From assembly GCF_004331265.1 (NCBI RefSeq), contig NZ_SJOO01000013.1, positions 1 to 64,000 of the forward strand: DNA of 64,000 nt, read 5' to 3'. Of this stretch, positions 43,247-51,718 are shown one piece after another. The DNA is from Enterobacter wuhouensis. Its GTDB lineage: Bacteria; Pseudomonadota; Gammaproteobacteria; Enterobacterales; Enterobacteriaceae. The stretch's first letter is position 1. Every line of letters starts with the position of its first letter. Made by a program: the position numbers and the translations under genes. The notes beneath the pieces are model-generated. The model was not told the DNA's origin, searched no databases, and saw only the letters and a list, made by a program, of their open reading frames with translations.

Positions 43247-44748
43247 TATGCCGCCTCCTGTTTTGCACCGCTGGCGGCGCTGACGATGGTTTCCGCCGTC
43301 GCGTCACCCGCCCGGTATTCGGCCACCATCAGCCCTTCGTGCATTACGATGATGCGGTCCGCCATGCCCATCACTTCCGGCAGCTCGGACGACACCATAA
43401 TCACCGCCAGCCCCTGAGCGACCAGCTCGGACATAAATTGATGAACGGCGGCCTTTGAGCCGATATCGATACCTTTTGTCGGCTCATCGAGGATGATCGC
43501 GTCAGGATGCGTCGCCAGCCATTTGCCGATAACCACCTTTTGCTGGTTGCCGCCGGAGAGGGTCTGCACCGCCTGCTTCCAGCTAAAGGCTTTCACCTGC
43601 AGGCGCCTGGCGTATTCATCCGCCAGCCGCCATTCGCGGTCGTCGTGCAGCACGCCGTTCGGGTTGAGCTTGGCGAGCTGCGGCAGGCTGATGTTTTGGG
43701 CAATGGACAGTTCGATAATCGCACCCTGCTTCTGCCGCTCTTCCGGCACGCAGACGATACCGGCTTTAATCGCATCCGCAGGCTGCCGGAAGCGCCGGGG
43801 CTGACCGTTGAGGATGATCTCTCCTGAAGATGGCCGCGTGACGCCGGAAAGCGCCTGCATCAGCTCGGTACGCCCGGCGCCGACCAGCCCGTAGAAGCCG
43901 AGGATTTCCCCTTTACGCAGGGAGAAAGAGATGTTGGCAAACTCGGTCGGGTGGCAGAGATTTTTTACCTCCAGCACCGTCTCGCCTTTTTCGCACTCCA
44001 CCTTCGGGAAGGTCTGGGTAATGGCGCGCCCGACCATCATCGACACCATCCGCTCTTCGGTTATCGCACTCATCGCGCCTTCTCCGACGAACGCGCCGTC
44101 GCGCAAAATGGTGTAGTGATCGGCAAGCTCGAAAATCTCGTCAAACTTGTGGGAGATAAACAGGATGGCTTTGCCCTCCTGCTTCAGGCGCTCAACGATT
44201 TGATAAAACTCGAGGATTTCGTGCTGCGACAGGGCCGCTGTAGGTTCATCAAGAATAACCACCTGCGCCTCAAACGACAGCGCGCGGGCAATGGCGACCA
44301 TGTGGCGCTGGGCGATGCTCAGCGTTTTCAGCGTCGCGCGCGGGTCGATTTGCACCTCAAGGCGGGTGAGGAGCGCCTGCGCCCGGCGGTGCATTTCCGT
44401 CCAGTCGAGTTTTTTCAGAAAGCCTTTGTAGAGATACTGGCCGACAAAGATATTTTCGGTGACCGAGAGTTCATCAAACAGGACGGTTTCCTGATGAATG
44501 GCGGTAATGCCGATCTTATGCGCTGATTCCGGCGTAGGGAGGTGAACGGGGATCGCCTTGTAGAGGATTTCGCCCTCGTCGGGCTGGTAAATGCCGGTCA
44601 TCACTTTGACCAGCGTCGACTTGCCCGCGCCGTTTTCGCCGATAAGTGCCGTCACTTTGCCGGGCCAGAGCGCAAGCTGCACGTTCTCAAGGGCACGCAC
44701 GCCGGGGAATACCTTGGTGATGCCGGAAAGCTGTAGCAATGGGGTCAT
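43246..44748 (-). CDS. rhamnose ABC transporter ATP-binding protein (RhaT of the ABC system)
   Basis: 500-residue double ATPase of the RbsA/AraG type. The first domain has Walker A GENGAGKST near residue 38, signature LSIAQRHMVA and Walker B VVILDEPT; the second has a degenerate Walker A GLVGAGRTE and the signature LSGGNQQKVV. Such proteins power sugar uptake with a pair of permeases. The name RhaT is used in rhizobia but collides with the E. coli symporter RhaT (present at 51.7 kb), so I leave the symbol blank. It lies downstream of the binding-protein gene, separated by a palindromic repeat. Confidence 0.88.
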   Translation of the reverse strand: MTPLLQLSGITKVFPGVRALENVQLALWPGKVTALIGENGAGKSTLVKVMTGIYQPDEGEILYKAIPVHLPTPESAHKIGITAIHQETVLFDELSVTENIFVGQYLYKGFLKKLDWTEMHRRAQALLTRLEVQIDPRATLKTLSIAQRHMVAIARALSFEAQVVILDEPTAALSQHEILEFYQIVERLKQEGKAILFISHKFDEIFELADHYTILRDGAFVGEGAMSAITEERMVSMMVGRAITQTFPKVECEKGETVLEVKNLCHPTEFANISFSLRKGEILGFYGLVGAGRTELMQALSGVTRPSSGEIILNGQPRRFRQPADAIKAGIVCVPEERQKQGAIIELSIAQNISLPQLAKLNPNGVLHDDREWRLADEYARRLQVKAFSWKQAVQTLSGGNQQKVVIGKWLATHPDAIILDEPTKGIDIGSKAAVHQFMSELVAQGLAVIMVSSELPEVMGMADRIIVMHEGLMVAEYRAGDATAETIVSAASGAKQEAA

Positions 44749-44769
44749 GATAGTTCTCCGTTTGGTTCA

Positions 44770-44895
44770 CCCTCACCCCTCACCCTAACCCTCTCCCCAA
44801 AGGGGAGAGGGAATTGATCGAGCCCCTCGCACCTATTGGAGGATGGCGCCGATCGAGCCCCTCGCCCCTCTGGGGAGAGGGGTTGGGGTGAGGGG
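44770..44895. repeat. compound palindrome between the ABC ATPase and binding-protein genes
   Basis: Same outer arms (CCCTCACCCTAACCCTCTCCCC...GGGGAGAGGGGTTGGGGTGAGGGG). The middle is rearranged: the 15-mer GATCGAGCCCCTCGC occurs twice (44816-44830 and 44851-44865), suggesting a composite of two elements. Confidence 0.85.
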
Positions 44896-44912
44896 TAAGG
44901 GTTCGGTATTTA

Positions 44913-45899
44913 TCAGAAAATCTTCGAGAACTTATCAATATTGCTGGCATCGTAGACGAACGGCTCGGCCATTGCGCCGTTGCCGTCGGCATCCAGCTTC
45001 ACTTTGCCCAGCTTGCCCATGCTGGCCTCGCCCTTCGTGGCGGTGCCTTTCACCAGGTCATCCGCCAGGTAGGTTGCCGCATAGCCCAGGTCAATCGGGT
45101 TCCAGATGGCAAAGCTTTTGCTCGCGCCGGACTTCACCGCGCCCGCCATCTCGGACGGCAGGCCCAGCCCCGTCACGTACACTTTGCCGATCTTGCCCTG
45201 GTCTTTCACCGCCTGCGCCGCAGCGACAATGCCGACGGACGACGGTGAAACGATCACTTTCAGATCAGGATAGGTTTTCAGCAGGCCGACCGCCTCGCGG
45301 TAGCTTTTATCAGAGAGATCGTCCCCGTAGGCCACGGTCACCAGATTGACGGACGGGTACTTCGGCAGCACCTTTTTCATCTCCGCAATCCAGGTATTCT
45401 GGTTAGTGGAGGTTGGGGTCGCGCTCAGCACGGCCACGTCGCCTTTCTCGACGTTCAGCGCCTTCAGCGCGTCGGCGGCGAGCTTAACGTTGGTTTCGCC
45501 AATCAGGGCGTTATTGGACGGGTTCAGATGAATTTGACGTCCGGCTTTCGCCACCCCGGAATCCCACGACACCACCTTAATGCCGCGCTGCATCGCTTTT
45601 TTCAGCACCGGCACAACGGCGTCCGGATCGTTCGCGGAAATCGCGATCGCATCCACGCCCTGGGCGATCAGCCCGTTCAGCACCTCGATCTGCGCTTCCG
45701 CCGTGGTGGTGGTCGGGCCGGTATAAATCACTTTTACATCGCCTAACTCTTTGGCCGCCTCCTGCGCGCCGACGTTCGCTGCTTCGAAGAATCCATTCCC
45801 CAAGGACTTCGCCACCAGGGCGATTTTCACTTCTGCTAAAGCGGAACCGGACAACGCCAGAGCGGCAACGGTGAGGATCAAGCTTGTCTTTATTTTCAT
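44913..45899 (-). CDS. rhamnose ABC transporter substrate-binding protein (RhaS of the ABC system)
   Basis: Periplasmic sugar-binding protein of the ribose-binding type, 328 residues. Signal peptide of about 22 residues ends ALA/EVKIALV. The NDPDAVVPVLKKA and GQATNYP-less central hinge regions fit the rhamnose-binding subgroup. First gene of the ABC block, 83 bases after rhaD on the minus strand, with a GC-rich hairpin in the gap. Usually expressed above the membrane parts, for which the following palindrome could be a reason. The name RhaS collides with the AraC-type regulator at 50 kb. Confidence 0.87.
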   Translation of the reverse strand: MKIKTSLILTVAALALSGSALAEVKIALVAKSLGNGFFEAANVGAQEAAKELGDVKVIYTGPTTTTAEAQIEVLNGLIAQGVDAIAISANDPDAVVPVLKKAMQRGIKVVSWDSGVAKAGRQIHLNPSNNALIGETNVKLAADALKALNVEKGDVAVLSATPTSTNQNTWIAEMKKVLPKYPSVNLVTVAYGDDLSDKSYREAVGLLKTYPDLKVIVSPSSVGIVAAAQAVKDQGKIGKVYVTGLGLPSEMAGAVKSGASKSFAIWNPIDLGYAATYLADDLVKGTATKGEASMGKLGKVKLDADGNGAMAEPFVYDASNIDKFSKIF

Positions 45900-45949
45900 T
45901 GCTTTTACTCCACTGACTTGAGTTAGTTGTAGGGATTGCAGGTGGTTTT

Positions 45950-45973
45950 CGCCCCGTCTCGGTGAGCGGGGCG
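45950..45973. terminator. intercistronic hairpin between rhaD and the ABC binding-protein gene
   Basis: CGCCCCG and CGGGGCG arms around a 10-base loop, nine bases downstream of the rhaD stop on the minus strand. No T-run follows on that strand (it reads AAAACC), so it is more likely an mRNA-end structure than a true terminator. Confidence 0.45.
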
Positions 45974-45981
45974 CGATGTTG

Positions 45982-46812
45982 TTATGGGTAAAGATCTAAC
46001 GCGGACTGCATCGGGGTGACGCCAAAGCGTTTGCCCAGGGCGATCAGCTCTTCCCGGGTGATGGTCTGCTTCATGCCGCCCATGGAATAGACCTTCACCA
46101 GCACCTCCGCGGATTTCTCGGCGGTGTCGATCAGGCCAAAGGTTTCATCCAGCGTCGGGCCGCTGCCGAAGACGCCGTGGAACGGCCACAGCACCAGAGA
46201 ATGCTTTTGCATATCCACGGCGGTTGCCTGGCCGATTTCGTCGGTACCCGGCACCATCCACGGCAGAATGCCGACGCCGTCCGGGAACACCACCAGACAC
46301 TCGGTGCTGCCTTCCCACAGTTTGCGAGTGAAGAAATCAGAATTATTTTCCAGCACGTAGGTCAGGGCGATCAGGTTGGTGGCGTGGCAGTGCATGATCA
46401 CGCGGTCTTTGCCGTTGGTGGCCTTGATGCGCTCGCAGTGGGAGAGGAAGTGCGCCGGCAGCTCAGAGGTTGGCACCGCTTCGTCCGTCAGGCCCCACAG
46501 AATGTGGTAGCCCGCGCCGTCGCTGTCCACCTTCACCACGCCGAGGTTGGCCTGCGGGTCGAGCTGGACGTTGCGGAAGAACTTGCCGGAACCGGTGACG
46601 ATAAACGGCGTGTTGGCGAGCAGCGGCATCGGCTGGCTCAGCGCGATATAGCGCGGCTTCTGGTGGAAGTCGGCCGCGAACGGCTCGATATCCGCGTCGT
46701 CCAGGCGCAGCGTCAGGTTGCCGCCGTTGCGCTCGTCCCAGCCCTTCAGCCAGGCGTCGGAGGTGGCTTTGATCATGCCCTGGACGAACCAGGAGGTGGT
46801 GATGGTCTGCAT
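45982..46812 (-). CDS. rhaD: rhamnulose-1-phosphate aldolase
   Basis: Zinc-dependent class II aldolase that splits L-rhamnulose-1-phosphate to dihydroxyacetone phosphate and L-lactaldehyde. The zinc ligands lie in HCHATN near residue 143 and HGVFGSG near 213, and the product is nearly identical to E. coli RhaD. I take the ATG at 46812 (MQTITTSWF, aligned with E. coli MQNITQSWF, GGAA 9 bases before) over one 9 bases earlier. 276 residues. Between rhaA and rhaD there is a compound palindrome where E. coli has other intercistronic sequence. Confidence 0.95.
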   Translation of the reverse strand: MQTITTSWFVQGMIKATSDAWLKGWDERNGGNLTLRLDDADIEPFAADFHQKPRYIALSQPMPLLANTPFIVTGSGKFFRNVQLDPQANLGVVKVDSDGAGYHILWGLTDEAVPTSELPAHFLSHCERIKATNGKDRVIMHCHATNLIALTYVLENNSDFFTRKLWEGSTECLVVFPDGVGILPWMVPGTDEIGQATAVDMQKHSLVLWPFHGVFGSGPTLDETFGLIDTAEKSAEVLVKVYSMGGMKQTITREELIALGKRFGVTPMQSALDLYP

Positions 46813-46845
46813 AGTTTTCATTTCCAGTTATCGCGGTGAGAGTTT

Positions 46846-46929
46846 CCCCTCACCCTAACCCTCTCCCCAAAGGGGCGAGGGGATGGTTTGCTCCCTCTCC
46901 CCTTTGGGGAGAGGGCAGGGGTGAGGGGG
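46846..46929. repeat. compound palindrome between rhaA and rhaD
   Basis: CCCCTCACCCTAACCCTCTCC...CTTTGGGGAGAGGGCAGGGGTGAGGGGG, the simplest copy: two inner hairpins inside a pair of complementary outer arms. It ends 4 bases beyond the rhaA stop codon. Confidence 0.9.
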
Positions 46930-46932
46930 CAG

Positions 46933-48192
46933 TTACCCGCGCTGACTCAACACGTCTTTCTCATACGCCCGCACGTTATCCAGCCACTGGCTGCCCGCAG
47001 GCGCGTCGTTACGCTGGCAGTACATCTCCCACACCGCCTGCCACGGCAGGGATTTCTGCTCTTCCAGCAGCGCCAGACGCGCGGTGTAGTCGCCGTTTGC
47101 TTCCAGCTTTTTCAGTTCGGCAGTCGGCTCCAGCAGGGCGCGCAGCAGGGCCTTCTTCATGTTGCGGGTGCCGATAACCCACGCCGCGATGCGGTTGATG
47201 GAGGCATCGAAGAAGTCGAGGCCGATGTGCACGCGGTCAAAGAGGTCGTGGCGGATGATTTCGCTGGCAATCGCCTGGGTTTCGTCATCCAGCAGCACCA
47301 CGTGGTCGCTATCCCAGCGCACCGGGCGGCTGACGTGCAGCAGCAGGCGCGGCACGTAGAGCATGGCGGCGGAGATTTTGTCGGAGATCACCTCGGTTGG
47401 GTGGAAGTGGCCGGCATCCAGGCACAGCGCGGTCTGGCGGCTGGTGGCGTACCCCATATAGAACTCGTTTGAACCGACGGTGTAGCTCTCGGCGCCGATG
47501 CCGAACAGCTTGCACTCCACGGCGTCGATGTGGTGCGCCGGGTCCAGTTTTTCGCTGATGGCCTCATCCAGCGCGGCCAGCAGGCGCTGGCGCGGGGCCA
47601 GACGGTCAACGGTGATGTCCTTCATGCCGTCCGGGATCCAGATGTTCATCACCGACGGCGTGCCGAGCTGCTCGCCGAAATACGCAGAAACGCGGCGGCT
47701 GGCCTTCACGTGGTCGATCCAGAACTGACGGATTTCATCGTCCGCGTGGGCGAGGGTAAACCCGTCGGCGCTCAGCGGGTGCGAGAAGCAGGATGGGTTA
47801 AAGTCCAGGCCCAGCTTATTGGCTTTCGCCCACTCAACCCAGTTCGTAAAGTGTTCCGGTTTGATCTCGTTACGCGCCACCGGCTCGTCGGATTCGAGAT
47901 AAATCGCGTGCAGGTTCAGACGCTTTGGCCCCGGGATCAGGCTCAGGGCCAGCTCCAGATCGGCGCGCAGTTCGGTCGCGTTACGCGCTTTGCCCGGGTA
48001 GTTACCCGTGGCCTGAATACCACCCGTCAGGGAACCGCCCGGATTCTCGAAACCGGCGACGTCATCGCCCTGCCAGCAGTGCATGGAGACGGGCAGACGG
48101 TCGAGCTGGCGCAGGGCCTCTTCGACATCCACGCCGACGGCGGCGAAACGCTGTTTAGCCAGGTCCCAGGCTTGTTCAAGTTGAGTGGTCAT
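46933..48192 (-). CDS. rhaA: L-rhamnose isomerase
   Basis: Converts L-rhamnose to L-rhamnulose; Mn-dependent TIM-barrel tetramer in the cytoplasm. 419 residues, equal to E. coli. Metal-binding residues lie in the IGIGAESYT-like segment, in CLDAGHFHPTEVISDK (Asp/His, near 265) and in the LDFFDASINR block. The ATG at 48192 has AAGGAG 8 bases before and overlaps rhaB by 4 bases; a TTG two codons earlier is less likely. Second gene of rhaBAD. Confidence 0.96.
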   Translation of the reverse strand: MTTQLEQAWDLAKQRFAAVGVDVEEALRQLDRLPVSMHCWQGDDVAGFENPGGSLTGGIQATGNYPGKARNATELRADLELALSLIPGPKRLNLHAIYLESDEPVARNEIKPEHFTNWVEWAKANKLGLDFNPSCFSHPLSADGFTLAHADDEIRQFWIDHVKASRRVSAYFGEQLGTPSVMNIWIPDGMKDITVDRLAPRQRLLAALDEAISEKLDPAHHIDAVECKLFGIGAESYTVGSNEFYMGYATSRQTALCLDAGHFHPTEVISDKISAAMLYVPRLLLHVSRPVRWDSDHVVLLDDETQAIASEIIRHDLFDRVHIGLDFFDASINRIAAWVIGTRNMKKALLRALLEPTAELKKLEANGDYTARLALLEEQKSLPWQAVWEMYCQRNDAPAGSQWLDNVRAYEKDVLSQRG

Positions 48193-49658
48193 GCGCAAAG
48201 CTCCTTAGTCAGTCGGTTTTGCTGAAACTGCGCCCGGTAGCGGGCAATTTCATGGCAGGAATTGGGGGTGTAGGCGGTCAGTCGGGTGTTCGCGGTGACC
48301 ACCGAGCGGAAGTCGTCAACGTTAGACAGTTCGTCCAGGGTCATCAGCTGAATGCCGATATTGCCGAGCGTGGAGGCCTCCACGGGGCCCGCGACCACGG
48401 TGATGCCGCACGCATCCGCGCAGAGCTGGTTCAGCAGCCGGTTCTGGCAGCCGCCGCCCACGATGTGCAGCTGGCTGAACGGCTTGCCGCGCAGATCGGC
48501 CAGCTCGCTGAGGATGTCGGCATACAGCAGGGCGAGGCTGTCAAAAATGCAGCGCGCCAGCTCTGCCGGGCTGGACGGCACCGGCTGCCCGGCCTCGACG
48601 CAGGCGGCCTGGATTTCAGCGCTCATGTGCGCCGGGTTGATAAAGCGGTCGTCGTTCGGGTTGATCAGGAAGGTGCAGGCCTTCAGCTTTTCGGTTTCCG
48701 CGATAAGCGCGGTCAGGTCGGTGATGTTCTGCTCTTTCAGCACCCGCTGGAGCAGCCACAGGCCCATAATGTTCTTCAGCACGCGGTAGCGCCCTTCCGC
48801 GCCACCTTCGTTAGTGATGTTCGCCGCCATCGCGGCATCGCTGGTGTACGGGGTCTTGCTCTCGAAGCCCATCAGCGACCAGGTGCCGGAAGAAAGATAC
48901 GCCGCGTCTTTGCCGGCGAGCGGCGACGCGATAACCGCGCTGGCGGTGTCGTGGCTTGCGACGGCAACGACGGGGATGTCGTTCCCCTGCGGGCAAATCC
49001 ACTGACCGATCACATTTCCGGGATGCGTTGGCGTGCCGAACCAGGACGGCGATGCGCCCGTCCACGCCAGCAGGTTTTCGTCCCAGCTATCGGTGTTGAT
49101 GTTCACCAGCTGCGTCGTGGTGGCGTTGGTGTATTCCCAGTTCATATTGCCGGTCAGGCGGTAGCTCAGGTAATCCGGGATTAGCAGCGCGTGGGCCACG
49201 TTCGCGACCAGCTCCGGCTGCTGCTCGACCAGGGCGCGCAGCTGGTACAGCGTGTTAAACGGCAGGAACTGAATGCCGCTGCGCCCGTAGATGTTGTCTT
49301 TGCCAAGCTGGGCGATGGCGTGCGCCATCAGGCCGTCGGTGCGGCTGTCGCGGTAGGAGACGGGCAGGCCGACGCGCTCGCCGTCACCGTCCAGCAGCAC
49401 GTAGTCCACGCCCCAGGTATCAATGCCGATGCTGTCGATGCGAATGCCGGCATCGCAGACGTTGTTCAGTCCGGTGCGGATCTCCGCTTCCAGGGCATCG
49501 ATATCCCAGGTCTCAAAACCGTCCTGCTTTTGCAGGCAGTTGGCGAAACGGTGCATTTCGCGAAGCGAAAGTGTGCGCTGGTCGCAGTCCCAGGTGGCGA
49601 GCATTACGCGGCCGCTGGATGCGCCTAAATCGACTGCCACACAATGGCGAAAAGTCAT
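48189..49658 (-). CDS. rhaB: rhamnulokinase
   Basis: Phosphorylates L-rhamnulose at C1 with ATP; FGGY sugar-kinase family. 489 residues as in E. coli. N-terminal phosphate-binding CVAVDLGASSGRVML, the catalytic Asp in DTWGVDY (near 237 region of the fold) and the C-terminal GGGCQNRLLNQ ATP motif are present. The ATG at 49658 lies after AAAGGA; an ORF extension to 49727 runs into the promoter and is rejected. First gene of rhaBAD, divergent from rhaSR. Controlled by the RhaS regulator and CRP. Confidence 0.96.
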   Translation of the reverse strand: MTFRHCVAVDLGASSGRVMLATWDCDQRTLSLREMHRFANCLQKQDGFETWDIDALEAEIRTGLNNVCDAGIRIDSIGIDTWGVDYVLLDGDGERVGLPVSYRDSRTDGLMAHAIAQLGKDNIYGRSGIQFLPFNTLYQLRALVEQQPELVANVAHALLIPDYLSYRLTGNMNWEYTNATTTQLVNINTDSWDENLLAWTGASPSWFGTPTHPGNVIGQWICPQGNDIPVVAVASHDTASAVIASPLAGKDAAYLSSGTWSLMGFESKTPYTSDAAMAANITNEGGAEGRYRVLKNIMGLWLLQRVLKEQNITDLTALIAETEKLKACTFLINPNDDRFINPAHMSAEIQAACVEAGQPVPSSPAELARCIFDSLALLYADILSELADLRGKPFSQLHIVGGGCQNRLLNQLCADACGITVVAGPVEASTLGNIGIQLMTLDELSNVDDFRSVVTANTRLTAYTPNSCHEIARYRAQFQQNRLTKELCA

Positions 49659-49713
49659 GGTCGGGTCCTTTCTTAAGTCATTAGCGGTGAGTGTAAGAAA
49701 GGGAAGAAAAAGG

Positions 49714-49784
49714 CACCTTCTCGCCACTGACAGGGCAAATCCCGCGCTGGCAAGAAAGCAAAGATGAACGTGAGGGAGTTCACA
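49714..49784 (-). promoter_or_regulatory. rhaB control region: RhaS half-sites and CRP site
   Basis: On the minus strand the CRP site AACGTGAGGGAGTTCACA (TGTGAACTCCCTCACGTT; 49767-49784) is followed by two RhaS half-sites (about 49746-49765, ATCTTTGCTTTCTTGCCAGC, and about 49714-49731, CTGTCAGTGGCGAGAAGG). Spacing and order match the E. coli rhaBAD promoter. The region to 49959 also contains the rhaSR promoter; I did not fix its RhaR sites. Confidence 0.8.
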
Positions 49785-49959
49785 GTTTCCAGTAATGGCG
49801 GGGTTTTCAGGCAGTGTGACGCTTACCGCATTTCCCGATCTTTCCGCCTGTTTCTTGAAAAACGGACAGCTTTTGCGAAGTTTGCTGCCGAAAATTTAAG
49901 GTGAGCGCGGCAGGCCCCCATTACTATTTTGAGAACATTTCTCATTGGTGGGGGCCGTT

Positions 49960-50796
49960 ATGACCGTACTGCACAGCGTGGATTTTTTTCCTTCGGGAGG
50001 GTCGCCCGTCGCGATTGAGCCGCGGCTCCCTCAGGCCGCGTTCCCGGAACATCATCATGATTTTCATGAGATTGTGATTGTTGAGCACGGCACGGGCATT
50101 CACGTCTTTAACGGCCAGCCGTATACCATCAGCGGCGGCACGGTGTGCTTCGTGCGCGACCACGACAGGCACCTGTATGAACATACCGACAACCTGTGCC
50201 TGACCAACGTGCTCTATCGTTCCCCGGACGCGTTCCAGTTCCTTTCCGGGCTGAATCAGCTGCTGCCGCAGGAGAAGGACGGGCACTACCCGTCGCACTG
50301 GCGGGTGAATCAGTCCACGTTGCAGCAGGTGCGACAGCTGGTGAGCCAGATGGAGCAGAGCGAGGACGGGCAGGAGACGCACGCCATCGCTACCCGCGAG
50401 CTGCTGTTCATGCAGCTACTGGTGCTGCTGCGCCGCAGCAGCCTGGTGGAAGGGCTGGAAAATAACGACGCGCGGCTGAACCAGCTGATGGCCTGGCTGG
50501 AAGATCATTTCGCCGAGGACGTCTGCTGGGAAACGCTGGCGGAGGACTTTTCGCTGTCGCTGCGCACCCTGCATCGCCAGCTCAAGCAGCACACCGGGCT
50601 GACGCCCCAGCGCTACCTTAACCGTCTGCGGTTGATCAAAGCGCGTCATCTTTTACGCCATACGGACGAAAGCGTTACGGATATCGCCTATCGCTGCGGG
50701 TTCGGCGACAGTAACCACTTTTCGACGCTTTTTCGCCGCGAGTTTAGCTGGTCGCCGCGCGATATACGCCAGGGCAAGGATGCGTCACTTCAGTAA
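49960..50796 (+). CDS. rhaS: rhamnose operon activator RhaS (AraC family)
   Basis: Activates rhaBAD and rhaT when bound by L-rhamnose. 278 residues with an N-terminal cupin-like sugar-binding domain (HHHDFHEIVIVEHGTGIHVFN, near 30) and two C-terminal helix-turn-helix units (DFSLSLRTLHRQLKQ; DIAYRCGFGDSNHFS). The ATG at 49960 aligns with E. coli MTVLHS; the 5 extra codons upstream are not needed. Followed by rhaR after 73 bases. Given the gene order, it may also control the ABC transporter genes downstream of rhaD. Confidence 0.95.
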   Translation: MTVLHSVDFFPSGGSPVAIEPRLPQAAFPEHHHDFHEIVIVEHGTGIHVFNGQPYTISGGTVCFVRDHDRHLYEHTDNLCLTNVLYRSPDAFQFLSGLNQLLPQEKDGHYPSHWRVNQSTLQQVRQLVSQMEQSEDGQETHAIATRELLFMQLLVLLRRSSLVEGLENNDARLNQLMAWLEDHFAEDVCWETLAEDFSLSLRTLHRQLKQHTGLTPQRYLNRLRLIKARHLLRHTDESVTDIAYRCGFGDSNHFSTLFRREFSWSPRDIRQGKDASLQ

Positions 50797-50869
50797 CGCG
50801 AGGGCAGTCACCGTTTTTTAACCGCAAAAAGGCTAATAATGTCCGGTTATTCGCCGTAGAGGTCGTGGT

Positions 50870-51718
50870 GTGGCTGCTCAGTTAATACTTCGCAAAGATG
50901 ATTTTTTTGCCTCCGCCGGTCAGGCCGTGGCGGTGGCCGATCGCTACCCGCAAAACGTCTTTGCCGAGCACACCCACGAGTTTTGCGAGCTGGTGCTGGT
51001 GTGGCGCGGCAACGGCCTGCACGTCCTCAACGACCGGCCCTACCGCATCACGCGTGGGGATCTTTTCTACATTCGCGCCGAAGATAAGCACTCCTACGCC
51101 TCGGTTAACGACCTGGTGCTGCAAAACGTCATCTACTGCCCCGACAGGCTCAGGCTTAACGTCGACTGGGCGGCGAACATCCCCGGTTTTCTTGACGCTA
51201 AGGGTTCCCCGCACTGGCGGTTAAGCAGCAGCGGTATGACGCAGGTGCGGCAGGTTATCTCCCAGCTGGAGCAGGAGAGCCAGAAGAGCGACCCGGTCGC
51301 TAACCAGATGGCGGAGCTGCTTTTTGCCCAGCTGGTGATGACGCTGAAGCGCCATCGTTATGCCACGGACAACCCCTCAGCCACCACGCAGGAAGCCCTG
51401 CTGGATAAGCTCATCACCACGCTTGCGGGCAGCCTGAACAGAAGCTTCGTGCTGGAGAAATTCTGCGAGCAGGAGCAGTGCAGCGAGCGCGCGCTGCGCC
51501 AGCAGTTCCGCACCCAGACGGGGATGACGGTCAACCACTACCTGCGCCAGCTGCGCATCTGCCACGCCCAGTATCTGCTGCAGCATACGGAGCTGATGGT
51601 GAGCGAAGTGGCGATGCGCTGCGGCTTTGAGGACAGCAACTACTTTTCGGTGGTGTTTAACCGCGAGGTGGGGATGACGCCGGTTCAGTGGCGTCATCGC
51701 AGTCGAAAGGCGGCGTAA
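50870..51718 (+). CDS. rhaR: rhaSR activator RhaR (AraC family)
   Basis: Activates rhaSR in response to L-rhamnose. 282 residues, as in E. coli. N-terminal sensor domain (HTHEFCELVLVWRGNGLHVLN) and C-terminal AraC DNA-binding domain with two helix-turn-helix units (EQEQCSERALRQQFRTQTG; MRCGFEDSNYFSVVFNRE). Starts with GTG at 50870. Convergent with rhaT: its stop ends one base before the rhaT stop. Confidence 0.95.
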   Translation: MAAQLILRKDDFFASAGQAVAVADRYPQNVFAEHTHEFCELVLVWRGNGLHVLNDRPYRITRGDLFYIRAEDKHSYASVNDLVLQNVIYCPDRLRLNVDWAANIPGFLDAKGSPHWRLSSSGMTQVRQVISQLEQESQKSDPVANQMAELLFAQLVMTLKRHRYATDNPSATTQEALLDKLITTLAGSLNRSFVLEKFCEQEQCSERALRQQFRTQTGMTVNHYLRQLRICHAQYLLQHTELMVSEVAMRCGFEDSNYFSVVFNREVGMTPVQWRHRSRKAA

